DNA of 64,000 nt from Puccinellia tenuiflora (lineage: Eukaryota; Streptophyta; Magnoliopsida; Poales; Poaceae): contig QRDG01000527.1 of NCBI GenBank assembly GCA_012064385.1, positions 2,494,349 to 2,558,348 on the forward strand, read 5' to 3'. Positions 61,008-64,000 of this stretch are shown here, piece after piece. Position 1 is the first letter of the stretch. Each line of letters begins with the position of its first letter. The translations under genes were made by a program, and so were the position numbers. Below the pieces are notes generated by a model. That model ran no database searches. It saw only the letters and a list, made by a program, of their open reading frames with translations, and had not been told where the DNA came from.

Positions 61008-61488
61008 CAGTGGCGTATCTAGCGGGTGGGCCGCGGGGCCATGGCCCTCCCAGAATTCTGAAAAAAAATTAGACCCCCCAATATATGAAGCAGCCCAGTC
61101 CACTGAAGCAGCCCATCCTGGGCTGGGCTATCGCTACTGCCTACTAGTCGCTCGGTACGTGGACCACGCTCACGTCCTGGAGACCTGGACGAGGACGACC
61201 TAACCCTGCCGGCCAGTGCTGCCGCTCATGACCTGCTTGGCTCGACTGCTCCCCCGTCGCCGCCGACCCCTCTCCCCTCCGGCCCTCCCTCGCGCGTTCG
61301 CGCCAGCCGCCAGTGGTCTCAGGCTCTCAGCGGAGGCTCGTCAGTCGTCAGGCGCGCGCCGGCGCACGTCACTGCTGGTCTGCTGCTGCGTGCTGCGGCC
61401 AGTACTGGTTGCGGCGCTGCCGGCCGGCCGGCCGTCCAACTTGCACTTCCACCGGCGAGCAGACAGCAGAGTTCTTCCAATTTGCAAG

Positions 61489-61680
61489 GTACATCTCATT
61501 ACCTCAGCCTCTGATCCAATCATCCAATATTGTCCTAATTTACTATATATGCTCCCGAGCAGACAACGAGCAGAATAGGGAAATATGCCCCAATTCACTA
61601 TATATTTTGTACAAAATTGGTAATTTCTGTTTATGAGATTGATTATGTATGTTATTTATTTGTTTCGTTTGTGATTGTAG
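61489..61680 (+). other. 5'-UTR intron of the hAT transposase gene
   Basis: Donor GCAAG|GTACAT and acceptor GATTGTAG bracket 192 AT-rich bases directly before the start codon region. The GC-rich leader exon lies upstream (about 61200-61488). Confidence 0.6.
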
Positions 61681-61688
61681 AATTGATT

Positions 61689-64000
61689 ATGAAGAGGGAT
61701 AGCAATATTGCGTGTCTTTTCCGAAAACATGAAGCAAAGAAGATTGCAGCTCCTTTGGTGTTAGATGATGAACACATTGAAGTTGAAGATACTGGGCTTT
61801 TGTTGGCGTGTGTTGATTCTGCACCTCCGATCCAATCTGATTCCGAGAGTGAGGCTGAAATGGAAGTTCCAACACCAAATCCACCATCACCTCAACGGGC
61901 ATATGATTGTCACTTCCTTCCACAAGATCCGGGGGAAAGGATTCCTATTTCAGCAAATAATGTGAATGATCAAGATGAAGTTAGAAGAAGGTATAACGGA
62001 AAAGGTCCATGCCAACCATTTGAGCATACCTTCCCAACTAGAAAAATAAATGGTAAAAACCGACACTTCAGCTTTGTTTGGTTCATCACTTACAGTTGGC
62101 TAGAATATAGTATTGCAAAGGATGCTGCCTTTTGCTTTGTATGCTATTTGTTCAAAGGAAGATCCAATGGGGGTCCTGGAGGTGGTACCTTTGTTAAAAA
62201 TGGTTTTAGAGATTGGAAAAGGCCCGAATCATTTTCGAAACATGTGGGCGGTGTTAGTAGCATTCACAACCAAGCTCAAGAGAAGTACAACCTATTTGTT
62301 ACACCCAACACCGAAATTGATAATATTATTGTGAAGGTGTCTAAGAAGGATCTACATCTTTACAAGTTAAGGCTAACTTATTCTCTTAGATGCTTGAGGT
62401 TTCTTTTGAATCAAGGTTTGGCTTTTCGTGGACATGATGAGAGTGAAGATTCAAAGAACAAGGGGAACTTTATTGAACTTCTACAATGGCTTGCTGAAAA
62501 TAATGAAGAAGTTAATAAGCTTGTTTTAAAGAATGCTCCTGGAAATTGCATTTTGAAGAGTCCTTCAATACAACATGAAATTATTGAATGTTGTGCGGCT
62601 GAAACTACTAGACTAATTATTGAAGATGTTGGTGGTGACCACTTTGCAATTCTAGCCGATGAGTCTAGTGATATATCTCACAAAGAACAACTTGCTCTTT
62701 GCTTGCGTTATGTTGATAAATTTGGAAGAGTATGTGAGAGGTTTCTTGGACTAGTTCATGTTTCCGATACTACTTCATTGTCACTTAAGGTTGCAATTCT
62801 ATCCTTGCTAAAATATTATCAATTGACTCCCACTCAAATTCGTGGGCAAGGATATGATGGAGCTAGCAACATGAAAGGGGAGATTAAGGGGTTGAAAACA
62901 TTGATCATGAATGAGTCGCCATGTGCTTACTATATCCATTGCTTTGCACATCAACTTCAATTGGTTCTTATTGCCGTTGCAAAGGAAAATGAACCATGTG
63001 CGTGGTTTTGGGATCATGTTTCTTACTTGCTCAATATTATTGGAGTTTCTTGCAAACGTCATGATATGCTTCGAGATGTTAGAGCTCAAAAGGTTTTGGA
63101 AGCACTTGAAATGGGTGAAATTGAAAGTGGAAGTGGATTGAATCAAGAAATGGGTATATCTAGACCCGGTGATACTCGATGGGGTTCTCATTTTAAAACC
63201 ATTTGCCACATTGTTGATATGTATCCCACAATTGTTGAAGTACTTGTGAGGATTGGAAAAGATCCTTCACAAAAGGGTGAGTGGACAAGAATACGTGGAG
63301 TGGCCGGAGCCATTGAATCATTTGACTTTGTTTTCAATCTTCACTTGATGCTTGTTATTCTTGGTTATACAAATGATTTGTCTCAATCTTTACAAAAGAG
63401 GGATCAAGATATTGTTAATGCAATGGATCTTGTTGCATTGGCAAAGAATAAACTTCGTGGTATGAGGTCTCATGGATGGGAAGGATTTCTTGCTAAGGTG
63501 ACATTGTTTTGCAACAAACATGGCATTGAAGTTCCTTCACCGGATGATCAATATGTGGCTCATGGAAGATCACATCGGTATTATGAAGTACAAACAAATG
63601 ATGATCGTTATAGAAGAGAAGTATATCTTGGTGTCCTTGATCAAATTATTCAAGAGCTTGACAACCGGTTTGATGAGGTTAATATGGAGTTGCTTATTTG
63701 CATGTCGGCTATGAATCCATTGAATTCATTTGCTTCTTATGATGCACAAAAGGTAATGCGACTTGCCCACTTCTACCCCAATGACATATCAAGTGTGGAG
63801 TTGATAAGACTTGAGTTCCAACTTGAAACCTTCATCGATGATATGAGAAAAGATGATAGGTTCAAATGTGTAAATCATCTTGGTGAGCTCTCTATTATGC
63901 TTGTTAAAACAAAAAAGCATCTTGTTTATGATTTGGTCTACTTACTTCTCAAATTGATATTGCTCTTACCGGTGGCGACGGCAAGTGTTGAAAGAGTATT
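61689..64000 (+). CDS. hAT transposase (TTF-type finger, ZMYM1-like), open to window edge
   Basis: Reading from the ATG at 61689, no stop occurs in 770 codons; the gene continues past the window. A zinc-finger region of TTF type lies at about residues 120-190 (FSFVWF, FCFVCYLFKG, a C-terminal FSKHVGG and an HNQAQ stretch). The RNase-H-like core follows: Asp324 in LADESSD, Asp390 in GYDGASN and the hAT RW motif at 497-498 (RWGSHF). The dimerisation region begins at the edge with Glu768 in ASVERVF. The two Asp residues are 66 apart, close to the 68 between the catalytic aspartates of Hermes, and Glu768 sits where Hermes has its catalytic Glu. The protein cuts and joins element ends in the nucleus. 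The start follows a UTR intron. With no lesion seen, this is the best-preserved transposase in the window. Confidence 0.9.
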   Translation, partial: MKRDSNIACLFRKHEAKKIAAPLVLDDEHIEVEDTGLLLACVDSAPPIQSDSESEAEMEVPTPNPPSPQRAYDCHFLPQDPGERIPISANNVNDQDEVRRRYNGKGPCQPFEHTFPTRKINGKNRHFSFVWFITYSWLEYSIAKDAAFCFVCYLFKGRSNGGPGGGTFVKNGFRDWKRPESFSKHVGGVSSIHNQAQEKYNLFVTPNTEIDNIIVKVSKKDLHLYKLRLTYSLRCLRFLLNQGLAFRGHDESEDSKNKGNFIELLQWLAENNEEVNKLVLKNAPGNCILKSPSIQHEIIECCAAETTRLIIEDVGGDHFAILADESSDISHKEQLALCLRYVDKFGRVCERFLGLVHVSDTTSLSLKVAILSLLKYYQLTPTQIRGQGYDGASNMKGEIKGLKTLIMNESPCAYYIHCFAHQLQLVLIAVAKENEPCAWFWDHVSYLLNIIGVSCKRHDMLRDVRAQKVLEALEMGEIESGSGLNQEMGISRPGDTRWGSHFKTICHIVDMYPTIVEVLVRIGKDPSQKGEWTRIRGVAGAIESFDFVFNLHLMLVILGYTNDLSQSLQKRDQDIVNAMDLVALAKNKLRGMRSHGWEGFLAKVTLFCNKHGIEVPSPDDQYVAHGRSHRYYEVQTNDDRYRREVYLGVLDQIIQELDNRFDEVNMELLICMSAMNPLNSFASYDAQKVMRLAHFYPNDISSVELIRLEFQLETFIDDMRKDDRFKCVNHLGELSIMLVKTKKHLVYDLVYLLLKLILLLPVATASVERV

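Larger units (their letters stand above)
61008..64000 (+). mobile_element. hAT element, 5' part, runs off the right edge
   Basis: CAGTGGCGTATCTAGCGG at 61008 has the form of a plant hAT terminus and precedes a GC-rich leader, a 5'-UTR intron and a hAT transposase. The 8 bases before it (CCCGGTCT) would be the left target duplication if the far end shows the same. The right end is outside the window. Confidence 0.7.

Overview
This window looks like intergenic DNA from a large grass genome, most likely a Triticeae relative (wheat, Aegilops or barley type). The evidence is its dense nested class I and class II transposons, the CACTA subterminal arrays built on a TTTGGTCCCGG / CCGGGACCAAA core, Stowaway- and Harbinger-type MITEs, and spliced plant-style transposon genes. 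I see no convincing single-copy host gene, tRNA, rRNA or CRISPR. Nearly everything recognisable is transposon-derived, in various states of decay.

Layout. 1-8936 is a Mutator-like element (MULE) whose left end lies outside the window. It carries a broken mudrA-like transposase (+), an intact small GRF-zinc-finger/coiled-coil gene (+), a 148-bp tandem array of hairpin-forming GC-rich motifs, and an apparently intact eight-exon plant mobile domain (PMD) gene (-) that converges on the transposase. The two ends mirror each other as leader exon plus first-intron donor. 8937-12039 is non-coding with an interrupted MITE. 12290-25907 is a complete 13.6-kb Ty3/gypsy chromovirus-type LTR retrotransposon on the minus strand, with 3.9-kb LTRs and CTTGT target duplications. 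It is inserted in the last part of a LINE reading frame, whose pieces flank it at 12040-12289 and 25908-26365. Its gag-pol frame has four stops and one frameshift, and it carries an extra upstream ORF.

26366-42750 is a mosaic: a Harbinger MITE family (four copies, one nested in another), a degenerate PIF/Harbinger-like element, a TRIM/SMART-like mini-retrotransposon, a second broken LINE, a Harbinger-associated pseudogene, a candidate SINE and several foldback MITEs. 42751-55487 is a complete 12.7-kb CACTA element with AAA target duplications. It holds a broken TNP2-type transposase, a broken TNPA-type gene whose C-terminal Ulp1-like protease part keeps all catalytic residues, and an intact two-exon gene for a 134-residue coiled-coil protein with a C-terminal membrane segment. 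It also has an internal cluster of three long foldbacks. 55614-56845 is a Harbinger-type element with TTA duplications that has captured a fragment of a nuclear ClpP gene. 56849-61007 is AT-rich and mostly featureless apart from one MITE and a tandem duplication. 61008 to the right edge is the 5' part of a hAT element whose transposase frame is open for 770 codons and runs off the window.

How the parts relate: each autonomous element pairs a transposase with accessory genes (PMD and GRF in the MULE; Ulp1 and coiled-coil/TM in the CACTA). In the MULE and CACTA the accessory parts are better preserved than the transposase. Most premature stops can be explained by C:G to T:A change, as expected for methylated, silenced repeats.
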